Source of the DNA: an uncultured Collinsella sp.
GTDB taxonomy: Bacteria > Actinomycetota > Coriobacteriia > Coriobacteriales > Coriobacteriaceae
Assembly (NCBI GenBank): GCA_900551185.1
Contig: URVF01000020.1
Span: 1-13,692 of the forward strand
Direction: 5' to 3'
Length of the DNA stretch: 13,692 nucleotides
The notes under the pieces: generated by a model
Seen by the model: only the letters and a program-made list of their open reading frames with translations
Databases searched by the model: none
What the model was told of the DNA's origin: nothing
Made by a program: the position numbers and the translations under genes
Shown: positions 13,672 through 13,692 of the stretch, piece by piece
How positions within the stretch are numbered: position 1 is the stretch's first letter
Layout: the number at the start of each line of letters is the position of its first letter

Positions 13672-13692
13672 ATGGCTACTGCAAACAACGAA
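13672..13692 (+). CDS. Start of an unidentified gene, cut by the window end
   Basis: ATG 13672 begins MATANNE and runs off the window. GGGAGG at 13656-13661 lies 10 bases upstream, so this is probably a true start. Seven residues are too few to identify. If the join in glyS is an artefact, this gene belongs to another locus and is not a neighbour of glyQ. Confidence 0.5.

Noticed and set aside
12360..13688. Long open frame (442 codons) on the minus strand opposite glyQ and glyS
   Set aside because: It has no recognisable domain, lies exactly opposite conserved genes, and even runs across the suspected chimeric join, which shows it is not a real gene.
1..13692. Search for mobile elements, CRISPR arrays, toxin-antitoxin or defence genes, and biosynthetic clusters
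   Set aside because: All genes fit conserved housekeeping families, spacing is tight, and I saw no repeat array, transposase or integrase. A previously undescribed system is not evident.

Overview
The window looks like one contig from a GC-rich Coriobacteriia-type actinobacterium, most likely Collinsella or a close relative. This rests on gene order, the frequent TTG starts and the style of the proteins; no 16S or other marker settles it. Nearly all genes are housekeeping, tightly packed and on the + strand. I see no mobile element, CRISPR array, tRNA, rRNA or defence system. No gap between genes exceeds about 200 bases.

Layout. 1-41 is Illumina Nextera adapter, not genome. 42-527 is the 3' part of rodA (cell elongation). 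546-1475 encodes a DUF697/YcjF-like membrane-associated protein with no GTPase domain. 1486-4172 encodes a radical SAM protein and its DUF2344 partner, overlapping by 4 bases. A good promoter lying over the stop codon of the latter drives rplU-rpmA (L21, L27). A terminator-like hairpin sits directly before the ribosome binding site of obgE, and obgE-nadD-yqeK-rsfS follow: ribosome assembly GTPase, NAD synthesis, Ap4A hydrolase-like HD protein and ribosomal silencing factor. A strong intrinsic terminator at 8293-8335 ends this unit. dinB (DNA polymerase IV) is the only gene on the minus strand. From the dinB/rpsP divergent region, one or two promoters start rpsP-khpA-rimM-trmD-lepB (S16, KH RNA chaperone, 16S maturation factor, tRNA m1G37 methyltransferase, signal peptidase I). 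glyQ and the start of glyS (two-subunit glycyl-tRNA synthetase) follow.

The two ends need care. The left end carries adapter. At the right end glyS loses its family sequence after about residue 89, runs 28 unrelated codons to a stop, and is followed by the start of an unidentified gene. That is best explained by a chimeric join near 13,500-13,535.

Functionally the window is a ribosome and translation cluster with envelope genes at its edges. The least understood parts are the radical SAM/DUF2344 pair and the GTPase-less DUF697 protein. I did not find a convincing new system; the most useful observations are the two assembly artefacts and the regulatory layout around rplU-rpmA-obgE.
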